Part shown: one piece after another, positions 1 through 12,029 of the stretch
Numbering within the stretch: position 1 is the stretch's first letter
How the letters are laid out: every line of letters starts with the position of its first letter
Assembly (NCBI RefSeq): GCF_009905375.1
Contig: NC_133657.1
Location: 64,730,219-64,794,218 of the forward strand
Reading direction: 5' to 3'
DNA from: Apium graveolens
Lineage: Eukaryota > Streptophyta > Magnoliopsida > Apiales > Apiaceae
DNA: 64,000 nt
The notes under the pieces: model-generated
What the model saw: only the letters and a program-made list of their open reading frames with translations
Databases searched by the model: none
What the model was told of the DNA's origin: nothing
Made by a program: the position numbers and the translations under genes

Positions 1-27
1 CAATGGCACACACTCGTAGCATATCTT

Positions 28-400
28 CTAGGGTCTGAATAGTCCTTTCACTTTGTCCATCAGTCTGGGGTGGTAAGTGGTACTCATGTTTAGTCTGGTG
101 CCTACACATTCCTGGAAGCTTCTCCAAAATCGAGAATTAAACCTTGGGTCTCTATCTGACACTATGGCTACATGAACGCCGTGTCTCACTACAATTTCCT
201 TCAAGTAAATATCCACCAACCTGTCTACGGTGTACCTTTCGTTGATTGGTAGGAAGTGTGCGGACTTGGTCAATCTATCTATGATAACCCATATGGCATC
301 GTGATTGATCTTTGTCCTTGGTAAGCATGTCACAAAATCCATGGCTATATGCTCTCATTTCCATTCCGAAATTTCCAGGGGTCGTAATAGTCCACTAGGT
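28..400 (-). pseudogene. Gypsy integrase catalytic core (T1), broken
   Basis: Inserts element cDNA into the host genome. The frame runs from about 342 down to 28 and begins with MDFVTCLPR. It holds the integrase-core D in VIIDRLTKSAHF and the second acidic site in SDRDPRF, followed by a degraded TTYHP motif. The usual continuation with the third catalytic residue (E) is lost to a one-base change after YHP near position 75, which shifts the frame and soon gives a stop. The remaining C-terminal part is off the left edge. Non-functional as it stands. Confidence 0.88.
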
Positions 401-426
401 CACTGATATTCCGCCTTCACTCTCTG

Positions 427-1152
427 TCATGTCAAGCACTTGCTGACCCACTCTGCTACTTCTCTCTTCATGTTAGGCCACCAATAATATTCCTTACGGT
501 CACGGTACATTTTCATACTTTCTGGGTGGATTGAATATCTGGAGTTGTGCCCTTCGTGCAGCAGCTCATTCTTTAACTCTTGCATATTTGGAATCCAAAT
601 TCGGGACACATACCTCATGATCCCTTTCTCGTCCTTCTCGCATCTCACTTCTTCACCGATCAATGTTCCTCTTTCTTCACTCATCTTCTTTTCATCATAT
701 ACTCGTATCTTTTCAGTCAATTCCAGTACTAGCTTAATCTCAAATAATCCTTCCGTTCTCTTACCAGTCATTTTCACGTCAATTTCCATCTTCTCGAATT
801 CTTTAATTAGCTCTTCCGATGTCATTATCATCTTGAGTCTTTCCTTCCTACTAAGGGCATCATCCACCATATTGGCTTTACCCGGGTGATACAAAGTTTC
901 ATAGTCGTAGTCCTTAATCAACTCTAACCATCTCCTCTGTCTCATATTCAGTTCCTTCTGAGTGAAAATATATTTGAGGCTTTTATGGTCAGTGTAGATC
1001 TCGCATTTCTCACCGTATAAGTAGTGTCTCCAAATTTTCAGGGCAAACACTATGGCTGCTAGTTCTAGATCGTGTGTCGGGTATCTGCTCTCAACTCCTT
1101 CAATTGTCGAGAGGCATATGCTATAACTTTTTTGTGCTGCATCAGTACACAT
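427..1152 (-). pseudogene. Gypsy RNase H plus integrase zinc-binding region (T1)
   Basis: Residues ~20-110 match the C-terminal half of gypsy RNase H, including the [20 protein letters not shown] block, [10 protein letters not shown], and [26 protein letters not shown]. After a linker rich in charged residues comes the H2C2 zinc-binding module of integrase (HEGH near residue 200, then YYWWPNM and a Cys). The first part of RNase H (YSDAS) lies in the RT frame at about 1150-1200. A single-base shift near 1085 separates the two. The frame ends at a stop just after the first Cys of the H2C2 motif. Confidence 0.9.
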
Positions 1153-2156
1153 CCTAATCCTTTGAGTGATGCGTCGCTGTATATCACAAACTCTCCCTTT
1201 CCATCAGGAAGAGCGAGCACTGGTGCTGACACCAGCCTCCTTTTCAGCTCTTGAAAACTTTCCTCACATTTCTCTGTCCATACAAACTTTTTTGTCTTCC
1301 GGGTAAGTCTAGTTAGTGGACCAACTATCTTAGCAAAGTCTTACACGCATCTTCGGTAATATCCTGCTAAACCCACAAAACTCCTAACCTCTGTTGGGGC
1401 AGTTGGTCTTTCCCAGTTGGATACCGCTTCTATTTTGGCAGGGTCAACTAAAACTTCTTTGCTACTCACCACATGTCCTAAAAACTGAACTTCTTTCAAC
1501 CAAAACTCGCACTTGAAGAACTTGGCATATAATTTCTCATTCCTCAAGATTTCTAAGACTATCCTCAAATGTTCAGCATGTTCTTGCTCTATCCTTGAGT
1601 AGATCAGAATATCATCTATAAAAACTATCACACATATATCCAGGTACTTTTTGAACACTCTGTTCAGCAAATCTATAAAGGCTGCGGGTGCATTGGTTAA
1701 CCCAAACGACATGACTAAGAATTCATAGTGCCCATAACTAGTGCGAAAAGCAGTCTTCGGTATATCTTCCGGTTTGATTTTCAACTGGTGATATCTTGTT
1801 CTCAAATCTATTTTGGAAAAATGTACAGCTCCCTTGAGTTGGTCGAACAGGTCATCAATCCTGGGGAGAGGGTGCCTATTCTTAATAGTCAGCTTATTCA
1901 GCTCTCGATAGTCTATGCATAATCTCATATTACCGTTCTTTTTCTTTACGAACAGTACTGGCGCTCCCCATGGTGACACACTGGGTCTTATCATTCCATT
2001 ATCTAATAACTCTTGCAGTTGAGAAGCTAGTTCATTCATCTCAACTGGGGCTAGCCTATATGGGGCCTTGGATACTGGTGTCGTTCCTGGTGCTAATTCT
2101 ATAGCAAATTCTATTTCCTTGTCAGGTGGCAATCTTGGTAAGTTTTCTGGAAACAC
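1153..2156 (-). pseudogene. Gypsy reverse transcriptase (T1)
   Basis: Copies element RNA into DNA. All main RT blocks are readable: [19 protein letters not shown], the [12 protein letters not shown] segment, [19 protein letters not shown], the [10 protein letters not shown] block and the catalytic FIDDIL at about residue 175 (near 1620), then FLGHVVS and the [22 protein letters not shown] connection. A stop falls at 1341, directly after YYRR. Recognisable connection and RNase H sequence continues in the same frame to about 1090. There is also a stop upstream of 2156. The RT active site is intact, but the polyprotein could not be made as one chain. Confidence 0.93.
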
Positions 2157-2369
2157 ATCCTCGAATTCATTTACTATAGGTATGTCCTATATATTAGGGA
2201 CTTCCTTCTTGGTATCTACCACATAAGCCAAATAGGCCTCGTTACCCTTCCTTAACAACCTTTTTGTCTGTAGCATGGTCATAAATTTCTGGTTCTGTCG
2301 TTGACCTCTAAACACTACTTCTTTTTCATTTTGCACTCTTATATTTACCCTCTTCCGTTCACAATCTAT

Positions 2370-2771
2370 TTATGCTCCGTTACTGGATAACCAATCCATT
2401 CCTAGGATTCCATCAAATTCTCCTAACGCAAATTGAATTAGGTCAGCGTCGAAGATCTTCCCTTTCAATTTCAACTTGCACTTAGGGTGTACTTGATTTA
2501 CAGAAATTATTTCTTTGTTTGCTATTTCCACTTGTAATATCTCAAGTAGGGGTATGGCATTAAGTTTTAGGTTTTTAGCAAAATCTTGAGATATAAATGA
2601 CTTGGTTGCTCCAGAATCAAATAGGACATTTACATGTTCGGAATTTAACAAAAGGGTACCTACTATCACGTCAGTGTTTTGAACAGCATCCTGAACAGTC
2701 ATGTTGAAGGTCCTAGCAGCTGGGGGTTGGTTGGATGCAGCTTTGCTCATACCTGAGACTGGGGGCTTCAT
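2370..2771 (-). pseudogene. Gypsy aspartic protease (T1)
   Basis: Processes the gag-pol polyprotein. The retropepsin active site DSGATKSFIS lies about residue 55, and the second conserved block GILGMDWLS lies near the C-terminus, the usual spacing for plant gypsy proteases. It is in the same frame as gag upstream (3932) and RT downstream (2156), as expected for one polyprotein. A stop follows the SSNGA end at 2370. About 210 bp further on, in frame, is the RT ORF. Confidence 0.9.
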
Positions 2772-3932
2772 TATCGGGCAATCCTTCCTGATATGTCCTA
2801 CTTTCCCACATTAGAAACATGTCTTGCTATATTGGGGACATTTGTTGGCAAGATGTCCAGGTTGGTCGCACCTGTAACATTTCAGAGGGGCTCTTGCCTG
2901 GGTGCACATCCCAAGGTGTCTTTTTCCGCATGTCTGACATTCTGGTATTGGGGCACGTGGTTGGCTATGAAATGTTGCTCTAGATTGTCCGCCGCCCTGG
3001 CCAACACTCTCGCTTGGGGCCTTTCTAAATCTGGGGCCTCGAGCAGGTTGGGACACCACTCCCCTGACGAACCTGCTTGGAAGGCTCCTGTTCCCGGTTC
3101 CTATTCCTTGGATTTCTATCTTCCTCTTTCTATTTTCCTTTTCCTTCACACTCTGCTCACTGCCAGTTTCAATAATCGAGGCTTTATGCACTAAGGTGGC
3201 ATAGTCTGTCAGCTCTATCACTGTCACTCAGTTTTGGATCCATTGTTTCAGACCAAGCTGAAACCTTCGCGCTTTATTTTCTTCGGTATTCACGAACTCA
3301 GGAACAAATCTCGACAACTCAGTAAACTTGGCCTTATATTCTGCCACAATCATCTTATCCTGTTTCAACTCCAGAAACTTAATCTCCATCTGGGTTTCCA
3401 TAAACCTAGGGAAGTACTTGTCTAAAAACAGTCGGGTAAATCTATCCCATGGAATCACAACATCAGTCTCTAGGTTTCGTTTGGACTCCCACTAGTAGTT
3501 AGCTTCTCCTTTCAGCATGTAAAAAGCGAAAATGGTCTTGTGTCGTTCCTCAACAGCTAGTATCTCGAAGGACTTTTCTATCTCTTTGAGCCAGGACCGT
3601 GCTACAACGGGGTCGACAGATCCTAGAAACTCTGTGGGTTTGAGAGATTTAAAGGCCCTAAAGGCAGTGGCTGCAGTCTGTTGGGTAGCATGTGGCTGTG
3701 GTGGAATAGGCTGTTAGTTCAGATTGGCTCTTAGCAGCTCCATAAATTCATTCATGGGGTTCTCTCCCTGATGGGTATCCTCATCCTCTTCTTCTACATA
3801 TTCTTCCTTATCATATTCATTATAGTTTAGGTCCTCTTCACTTTCTTCATTTACTACAGGGTCAGGTTCATTTCGTTGTTGGTTAACTGATTCTGCGGGC
3901 TGTGCCCTAGTTCCTCTTCTACGGGGTGGCAT
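2772..3932 (-). pseudogene. Gypsy gag with CCHC zinc knuckles (T1)
   Basis: Nucleocapsid/capsid protein. The start at 3932 opens MPPRRRGTRAQ, a typical gypsy gag N-terminus, followed by an acidic stretch (residues 25-60). The retrotransposon gag domain follows in the same frame (blocks RSWLKEIEKSFEIL, WDRFTRLFLDKYFP, FLELKQ and the KFTELSRF region). A basic region leads to the zinc knuckle CYRCDQPGHLANKCP (about 2845-2890) and a second, partial knuckle CGKVGHIRKDCP (about 2780). In-frame stops fall near 3714, 3495, 3228 and 2811. Because the frame is kept throughout, decay is mostly by point mutation. Confidence 0.9.
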
Positions 3933-4303
3933 TGTTCTGATAATGAAGATTTGTCAACATAGTTGTAATTATAACAGTTGGATTAATTTATTTATGTGTA
4001 AGCATGTCATTTATTATCTAGCATGTTTTTATAAAGTACAATAATATGGACATCAATTTCTTGATAACTGCTTAGATATATATTTCATAAGGTCACCCAC
4101 TTATATCTTGGGGAACAAAACAACTAGCTGAGTTCATACATGCCTGATTATAATACATCACTACTTGTCCTGAATACTGAAATGCAAATACATAAGCCGT
4201 GTTCCCTGAAGGGCTAGGAACGCTATCTACTACTAGTTATCCTATCAAAATTGGTGACAAGTCACCCAGCCTTCTTCATGGTCCATCTCTAGTCACTAGT
4301 CTC

Positions 4304-4936
4304 TCAGTCACTGTCACTGCGCGTGAGGTCACGCACCCTCCTCATCACTCCTGCCAACATCAGCTCTGCATCAACTAACGGGATGTATCCTCCAATCACT
4401 GTCATCCTCATCTGAACCCGGGTACGGAGGTCGATCCCATTAATCTCTCTGCGGGCTATGGCTGGGGAACCAGCACTGAAATCCCCTAGGTATCCTAGTC
4501 TGATGCCTCTCTCAGCTGTCAATGCATGGCGTAACTCCACAATGCGAGCAGATGCCGCAGTAATCTCAGCGTTAAGCTAAGCCACCAGTCAGTCGTGTAC
4601 AGCTACATGTATGGTCGTCGGGGGTGGTAGAGGTAAGTATGGGTCTCTAGAGGATATGTCGCATTCCTCGTAGACCTGTGCATATATCCCATCCTCGTCA
4701 TCATCATCAGTATAGGGTATAGGGCTCTGAATCCCTGGGGGTGGGGTACGAGAGAGAATGGTCGGGTGAGGGTACATCTCTACATCACTCCAGCCTACGC
4801 CATCTCCTTGGGTCATCTCAACGTCATTAGCTATGGGGACAGGAAGGTCAGTCTCCTCCTCTGGGACATCCTCAGTAGGGTCACACTCAGGAACCATAAC
4901 ATCCTCAACAGGGTCAACCTCCCTCATAGGTTCCAC
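4304..4936 (-). pseudogene. Extra ORF in the gypsy leader, upstream of gag (T1)
   Basis: Between the primer-binding site and gag there is one reading frame of about 211 codons (start 4936, stop 4304), broken only by a TGA at 4589 and a TAG at 4577. The first 115 residues are acidic and proline-rich (repeated DP, EE and DDDD). The rest is more basic and helical in character (RMTVIGGYIPLVDAELMLAG). I recognise no domain. It is on the element's coding strand. It could be an accessory protein, as leader ORFs occur in some plant gypsy lineages such as Ogre, or a chance open frame. Confidence 0.45.
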
Positions 4937-5117
4937 TGGTACCTAACACAATAGGCAAGGTGTTATTAACTTAGAGTCAAAATTCCCTTGAGGGTAAAAC
5001 TATCAAGACTACCCGTGTAGCCCGATGACGAACTAGACTTGAGCTCTAATTGATTATTTTATTATTCTTATGTCTACGTATTTTATATCCTATCATTTCC
5101 AAGATTTGATAACCTAA

Positions 5118-5130
5118 GGCTGTGATACCA
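5118..5130 (-). other. tRNA primer-binding site of T1
   Basis: On the minus strand the sequence reads TGGTATCACAGCC, a good match to the initiator-Met-tRNA binding site (TGGTATCAGAGC), four bases inside the LTR end at 5135. It fixes the element's orientation and its 5' LTR. Confidence 0.85.
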
Positions 5131-5134
5131 TTTC

Positions 5135-8100
5135 TGTGGCGCCCCAAAATCCGGGGTCAGGAATCTCGGAGGCCACGCCATCTAAACTACTACAACCACA
5201 CAACTCACAGTACAATATATAAATACTCATGCTTCATGATCCTACACTTATCACACACACACACACACACTTGCAGGTTATTGTCTTGGAAACGAACCGT
5301 TCATAACTAGAGTAATTCAACCATCAAGTGATAATTATTACAACCCCAAAGTGATTAAGTCTTACCGGGGAGTAACCTTTAAGTAAGGCTAGTCCATCGG
5401 AAAAATATACGTTTATTGTTTATTACCTTATATAAGTCATACTTATAAATAAGACGAACTAAAAACAACTGAAAACTAATCGAGCTCATTCGGACTACCT
5501 GTGGTACAGCACCAAACAATCTACGGAACAGCTGGCCATTTCCTACCTATTTCCTGGCTGTGGTTCTCATGGCAGGCATCTTGATTCACTGTTGTGTTGT
5601 GTCAATTTAAGAAAACAAGTATGAGCTATAATGCTAAGCATAATAATGTATAGTATGCAAATGACTGTATGATAACTTACTTAAAAGATCATATATGATA
5701 AATATATTTTATTCAAAATTAATTTTCCTTGGTGATACACACCTCCTTATGAAAACAATTCTTTAATGGATTTTATTAACCTGCGAATACCTTAAAAGTA
5801 AACCCAGCACCTAGGACTTGGTTACGGTATTGCATCATAATTCCAATTGGAAGAATTAGGACATTCGTTAGAGCCACCGCATATGATGATCAGTCATACT
5901 GCGATAAAAGTGACCTTTTCTACTAGTAGAAGGACGACACCTTCGTATCCCTGTTATCACCCTTGCCGCATGCGGGCTATGTGTCCTCATTTCGGGTATA
6001 CACACACTTCGCAGGTCCGTAGGTTCATATAGTACCGTCTCCTATGGTACCAGTAGTCTATCCAATACACGAAGTACTTGGATCCTACCCCTCCCTTGTC
6101 CTTTAGGAGATCCTATCATACCTCGAGAATTCGAACCACATCGAAGTTCCCCCAAGCGTTTTGCTTGTTGATAGGCATAGCTTTACTCTATATATATATG
6201 TACTTCCGAAAGTTTTCGGAGGAAGTACTAAGGATGTGAGTTGACCGTTGTCAACAGATAATTAAATAAGGGGGAAAAGTTTCTCCTTCAAAGTATATTC
6301 AAAATATTAAATAAGTCGGGATAATATTCTCCGACGATCTGAAATTATTCGAATGATTTTCGAAATCAGAAAGTAATTTAAATCCGGTTCTATGATTTTT
6401 AAATCATAACTAAACCCTTTAATAAATAATAATTAGTTAAATGATAATCGATAAATAATTAAACCTCGAATGAGTTTACTATTGCAAAAGAATATTTAAA
6501 ATATTATTTCTCAACTAGTTTATGTCTATGAAATTAATAATCTTTAATGTTTAATCAGGTTTGAAATAAATAATCGTTAGAGTATACTCCTCCCATAATA
6601 AAGGAATAGGTATATAATATTTATTATTCGAACAATAAAATATAGTTGAGGGAATATGATCGTTGGGAAGTCGTTTTAATAAAAGTTCGAGGTATTTTAA
6701 TGTTTCGTAAGTGGACGTTGAGTCCCTTTAAAACGTACTATTATGGACTTGTAATCGTCCTATAATATCACCGGAATGATTCCCGGGTTTTTGTCTTGAA
6801 ATCCCGACCGACTCTCGGTCTTATTATAATACATTACGCTTATAGCGGAGTTAAACATTTCACGATATATACTTACCGTACAACATTGCTATATCATGCA
6901 AAATTCAATAATTATGTATCATGGCAAACATGGTACTTATATAATGATAATAAAATAATCCTTTCACAACACAACAGTAAATGAAATTGGGTTCGTAAAC
7001 TTGCCTAGGTATCTCGAGGTGGAGGATGCTCTAGGTTCCGCTCGAAAATCTATTAATCATAAACACAATTTGTTAGGTCCCGTTCTAATTTATGGTGACT
7101 CGCATTCATGCGCTACTTATTATGCACCTTCTAAACTTGTACTACCCATATTATTCCTTTAAGTCCTTATTCACATCATGGTCGCTTCATTTCTCTAAGT
7201 ATCTTAGGTTCATTTTCATTATCACCGTCGGTTCCGCTTATGGATTCTACAGTTTCTACTCGCGCGGTTTCGGTTCCGATATTTTTATAAAATTGAAAAA
7301 TTATTATTTTCACTTAAAATTTTTATGACAGTTAGGAAACTTAATATTTTAGTCTCTGTAAAAATGTCTTGATTTATGAACATATTTAAGTCGATCCTTT
7401 ATATTTTCAAAGTTCATAATTCGTAGCAGTTTTTGTCGCGTAAATCACTTTTAGTAAAACGGCCATAACGTTTGATCAATAAATCGGAATCAAGCGATTC
7501 AAGAACCTACACGATCCTTATAACATTTTCTATCATAATCAAGGGTTATTTTTCAAGAAACTATAGTTTACATCTTCGTTAATGTTTGGAGAAACATAAA
7601 GTTACGATTTGTTTGTTTTAACGGAATTACGTTTACGATCGGGGTTTCGTTTACGTCCTAACTCTTAACACGACCACCAACAATCATCATCTCATCATCA
7701 ACTCACAAACTCCTCTCAAGAACATCATGTTCTTGAGGCAACAGCAGTCAACATTTCATCTACTTAACTAAACATCAAGATTTCAACAATACCACTTTTA
7801 AAACTAGGTTTACAACTACATACTAAATGGATCTTGAAAATGAATCTTAAATAAAGTTGGGCCAATTTTTTTTACCTTTCTTAAAATCTTGAGATGTGTT
7901 CTTGAGGATGGTGGAGTCTTGGAAGTGCTTGGTATGATTTTTGGAACCTAAAACCACCATTGAAATCAAGAAACCAAAGAAGACTTACTATTCATACTAT
8001 TCACTAGTAACTTTCTTGATTTTATTTCACCCATCAAAACTTGATTAAAAGAGATGAAAGAGTTTTCTTACCTTAGTTTGGTTGTTAGGAAGCTTGAGAA

Positions 8101-8770
8101 TTAATGGGATAATTTTACCATGGCTAGAACTTGAGATTTTGAATTGGATTTCCTTCTTTTTCTTGAAATAGCCGAATGGGAACAATGAAGGGGGGGAGAG
8201 AGTTTTATGTTTGCTTCCTTGGTAGGAAATGAGATTGGTGATATCTTATATTGATTTGATATTCTCCTAGTTTGTATCCTAGGATTTTATTCTTGTTGCA
8301 AATCTTGGGGACAAATCCAAGTAGCTTGCTAGCTTACAAGCTAAACTACATGTGCTAGCTTCATTAGCACGCTATTTGGCTAGCTTGCTTGATCATCCTA
8401 AGTTTAGCTCACTATTTGATTAATTAACCATGGTTACTTTCTTACCATGGTTAGTCAGTGCATTACATTTATTTAATCGTTTACGCGTTCGCTCGGTCTC
8501 TTAAGCGTTTTCATAATACTTACTCGTAAATGGTTCGCGACGTAATTCCTTTCGTATTTATTCCTTATATTTTGAATTATCATACTTGAATATAAATCCG
8601 TAGGGTTTTAATCTTGTAATTATATTGGGATTCCCGTAATCCTCGATGAGTCGTAAATACGGTCGTTGTTCATAGTTCATTTTCTTCGAAAACTAATAGC
8701 GTTTACAAACACTCATTTGGTACGTATAATCATAATATCAACTCCGAAACTCATTTTCTCATGCACTACA
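5135..8770 (-). repeat. 5' LTR of gypsy T1 (3.6 kb)
   Basis: The left end (TGTGGCGCCCC) abuts the PBS. The right end (GCACTACA) abuts resumed copia RT coding sequence, which marks the insertion point. The ends give TG...CA on the element strand. The 3,636-bp LTR has no open gene, is AT-rich and contains a (CA)n tract. Its PBS-side end resembles that of the G1 LTRs (CGCCCC-AAATCCG-GGTCAGG), so the two gypsy elements belong to related families. The partner LTR is off the left edge. Confidence 0.82.
5252..5270. repeat. (CA)n microsatellite
   Basis: Nine to ten uninterrupted CA units inside the T1 LTR. Confidence 0.95.
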
Positions 8771-8774
8771 TAGT

Positions 8775-10528
8775 GTGGGCTCAAAAGTTTTTCCCGTCCG
8801 TCAGGGTTACTATTCATTAAACGTTTTACAAGGTCTCAAAAATTCAAGTTATTACAATCAACTTCCATCTGCAAGGAAATGGACTAAAGCACACACACCT
8901 GATTTAATCATTGGAGATCCTGAAGCAGGTGTCAGAACTAGAACTGCAACTTCAAATATATGTCTCTATCATTCCTTTCTATCTCAGACTGAACCAAAGA
9001 AAGTGGAAGAAGCTCTTCAAGATGCTGATTGGGTGCAAGCAATGCAGGAATAGTTAAATGATTTTGAAAGAAATAAAGTATGGACCCTAGTCCAAGACCA
9101 AAGAACAGATCTGTTATAGGCACAAAATGGATATTCAGAAATAAAACTGACAGTGATGGCATAATTACAAGGAATAAAGCAAGACTAGTTGCTAAAGGCT
9201 ACTCTCAACAAGAGGGTATTGATTATGATGAAACATTTGCACCGGTTGCTAGATTAGAAGCCATAAGGATCTTTTTGGCTTATGCTGCTCACAAGAAGTT
9301 TAAAGTCTTTCAAATGGATATGAAAAGTGCTTTTCTCAATGGAGAATTGGAAGAAGAGGTATATGTTGAACAACCTCCAGGCTTTGTAGGTCCTAAATTT
9401 CCTAATCATGTCTACAGGCTTGACAAAGCACTTTTTGGCCTTAAGCAAGCTCCAAGAGCATGGTATGAGACTTTAGCTCAATTCCTTCTAGAAAGTGGAT
9501 TTCACAGAGGCACAATTGACAAGACTTTATTCTACCTCAACCATAAAAAGGACTTACTTTTGGTAGAGACATATGTTGATGATATCATATTTGGTTCTAC
9601 AAATTCCAAACTTTGTGAGAAGTTTACAAAGCTAATACAGTCAAGATATCAAATGAGTATGATGGGAGAACTCAGCTTTTTTCAGGGCCTTCAAGTCAAG
9701 CAAAATGATGAAGGCACTTTTATCTGTCAATCCAAGTACACCAGAAATTTACTGAAGAAATTTGGAATGCAAGATTGTTCAACTGCCTCCACTCCCATGG
9801 CCACTGCAACCAAGTTAGATTAGGATACTGGTAAATCAGTAGATATTACTAACTATAGAGGTATGATTGGCTCCTTACTCTATCTAACTGCAGGTAGACC
9901 TGATATCATGTATGCTACTTATCTTTGTGCAAGATTTCAGGCTGATCCAAGAGAACCTCACTTAATAGCTATAAAAGGAATTTTTAAGTTCCTTAAGGGT
10001 ACAGCTGATCTAGGATTGTGGTATCCTAGGGAATCAGATTTTAAGCTAATTGGTTACTCAGATGTAGATTTTGCAAGATGCAAAATAGACAGGAAAAGCA
10101 CTAGTGGAAGTTGCCAATTTCTTGGAGCCAGATTGGTTTCTTGGTTTATCAAGAAACAGAAGTCAATTTCCATATCAACTACAGAAGCAGAATATATTGC
10201 TGCAGGAAGCTGTTGTGCACAGATTCTTTGGATGAAGAATCAGTTTCCGAATTATAGGTTAGAATTTTCTAAAATCCCTATTTACTGTGATAATCAAAGT
10301 GCAATTGCTATGACAGGTAATCCAGTTCAACACTCGATAAAAAAGCACATCAGCATTAGGTACCATTTCATAAGGGAACATGTGGATGAAGGTACATTGG
10401 AATTGCATTTTGTTTCAACAGATCAACAGCTAACAGGTATCTTCACAAAACCCCTATGTGAAGCTACCTTTATAAGATTGGTAAATGAACCTGGAATGAT
10501 TTCAGGTTCTTTCTCTAAATCTGCTTAG
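8775..10528 (+). pseudogene. Copia reverse transcriptase and RNase H (element A)
   Basis: The first segment (8775-9053) is the end of the IN-RT linker and the RT entry block ([19 protein letters not shown]). A stop at 9051 and a one-base shift near 9090 follow. From 9080 the RT frame is clean: [38 protein letters not shown] in two blocks, [31 protein letters not shown] and the catalytic YVDDIIFGS at 9572. A TAG at 9821 separates RT from RNase H in the same frame. RNase H shows YSDVDFARC, STTEAEYIA, YCDNQSAI and the ISIRYHFIREHV block. It ends at 10528. Only a few lesions prevent expression. Confidence 0.95.
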
Positions 10529-11881
10529 TTTTTGTTCTCATGTATTAGACTTTATGATCAGTGTTTACAGATTGTATTATTTATATGTAATTTGTGCTTA
10601 ATTTGAAAATTCATTAAATGCTGATTGTTATCTGATGTGGATCTATATACTTTGATAAGTATTTTGAATGTTCTGTGACTATTCAATCCAATAAGGATAA
10701 CTGTGCAAGATGCTGACCTAGTAGTCTTTAACATACTAGAAATCCCATGTTTGAATTAGTTATTTATGTGGAAACTCATTAACACAAGCAGATTCTGATA
10801 TTAAGCTTAGTCAAGTTTACTTTATGTATCTTATTACTAAGTCACAAACTAGATTCTTGTTTCTTATCTGTCAAATTCTGATGTCAGTAAATCTTAAGAA
10901 TGAACTAAGTGCTGATAAGCCTCACTTATCAAAAGAAAAGAAAAGAATAAAAGTTAGGTAGTCCTTTGAGATCTAGAGTAAATATGTGGAAGGGAAGACC
11001 CAAGTGCAGTGCTGGTATTAAGTAATATGCATTAGAAAAGCAAAAAAAATTCTTGGTGACTTTTCACACTCTATGATTACTGGAGAAATACTCTGATAAC
11101 ATCATAAATTTTGATAAGCATTCGTGACTCACTTACACTGAGAAGCCACTGTAAAAAGGAATTTCAAAAGATGCATAAAATGAGCACAAACAGTTGAGGT
11201 GGACTCTTGCATAAATTTGTTCTATAGTAGACATCATGACTGATGACAGATTTTAAGCATTTTTCTCAGTTATGCCTTATTTTTAAGATGTACTGAAGTT
11301 TATCAAACTTTAATCTTTATCTGATATTTTGGTGAATGCACACACACTTTCACTCCATATGAATGATGAAAATTACTGTGGTGATTAAGTTGTTGTTGAC
11401 AAACAGTTAAGTGTCATTTGTATAAATTCCGAGGACAAGTTCTGATGGAAGTTCTGATGATTAAACTCTGAAGAAAACAAGTCAGTATTTATATGAAGAA
11501 TTACAGAACAAGATATTCACTTTTTGAGTACAGAAGCCATGTTCTGATGACTGTTAACATCTGATATAAGTTAAGTTCTGATATTAAATCCTGATGGAAT
11601 CTTTGATGCTTACGTGGCATTATTCTTTACTTGACTTATTTGTGGTAAAATCTGAAACAGTCATATTTAAATCAGAATATATTTTGGTAAGATAAAAACA
11701 GTCATAATCATTTTAGGTTAGTGGTAAACGTGTATGTCTTGAAAACCTGCATGTGCACGGTAATTATTGCCTATTTTACGTGCCCATTAACTCCTGCTCT
11801 AACTGTTTATTGATTGTTCACATGTTGCCAGGTGTAAAGTGTATCCCATGCTTCAAAAATATAACTGTTAAGTGGAGAGAG
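10529..11881 (+). other. Non-coding spacer between pol and env-like ORF (element A)
   Basis: No open frame of note. The stretch is AT-rich and carries many copies of a TTCTGAT(G/A) motif, densest at 11430-11620 (AAGTTCTGATG variants). The same motif recurs in the coding sequence of the env-like ORF of this element. I see no homologue here of the small ORF found in elements C and E. Confidence 0.7.
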
Positions 11882-11889
11882 TATATATA
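11882..11889 (+). promoter_or_regulatory. TATA box upstream of the env-like ORF (A)
   Basis: TATATATA lies 148 bp before the ATG at 12030. A pyrimidine-rich stretch (CTTTT, TTTCTATT, CTCTCTTTC) follows, typical of a plant 5' leader. It suggests a separate transcript for the third ORF. Element B has an equivalent arrangement. Confidence 0.5.
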
Positions 11890-12029
11890 TGGGAGTTAAA
11901 AGATTTTCTAATCTTTTACTTACTTTTCTATTCTTATCTCTTTTATTCTCTCTCTTTCTAATATTCTCTGAAGCGTTTTCTTTAAGGACTTTTAACAAAC
12001 ACTTTGCAAACACCCTCTTTCTTACAGAG

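Larger units (their letters stand above)
1..8770 (-). mobile_element. Ty3/gypsy LTR retrotransposon T1 (Tekay/Del-like), 3' end off the left edge
   Basis: Reading right to left, the element has a 5' LTR (8770-5135), a primer-binding site (5130-5118), a leader with an extra ORF, then gag, protease, reverse transcriptase, RNase H and integrase. That domain order is diagnostic of Ty3/gypsy. The polyprotein is one frame from 3932 to about 1090 with several stop codons. It then shifts frame near 1085 and again near 75. The 3' LTR and any chromodomain lie beyond base 1. The element sits inside the RT gene of copia element A, whose reading resumes at 8771. Clade placement is from general resemblance only. 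Confidence 0.93.

Noticed and set aside
545..889. Plus-strand open frame of 114 codons
   Set aside because: Antisense shadow of the gypsy RNase H/integrase region; Ser/Leu-rich product without domain.
2793..3194. Plus-strand open frame of 133 codons with a hydrophobic end
   Set aside because: Antisense to the gypsy gag zinc-knuckle region, which is certain on the minus strand.
7092..7328. 78-codon plus-strand frame with Tyr/Phe-rich, membrane-like product
   Set aside because: Lies within the T1 LTR; composition reflects AT-rich DNA, no conserved motif.
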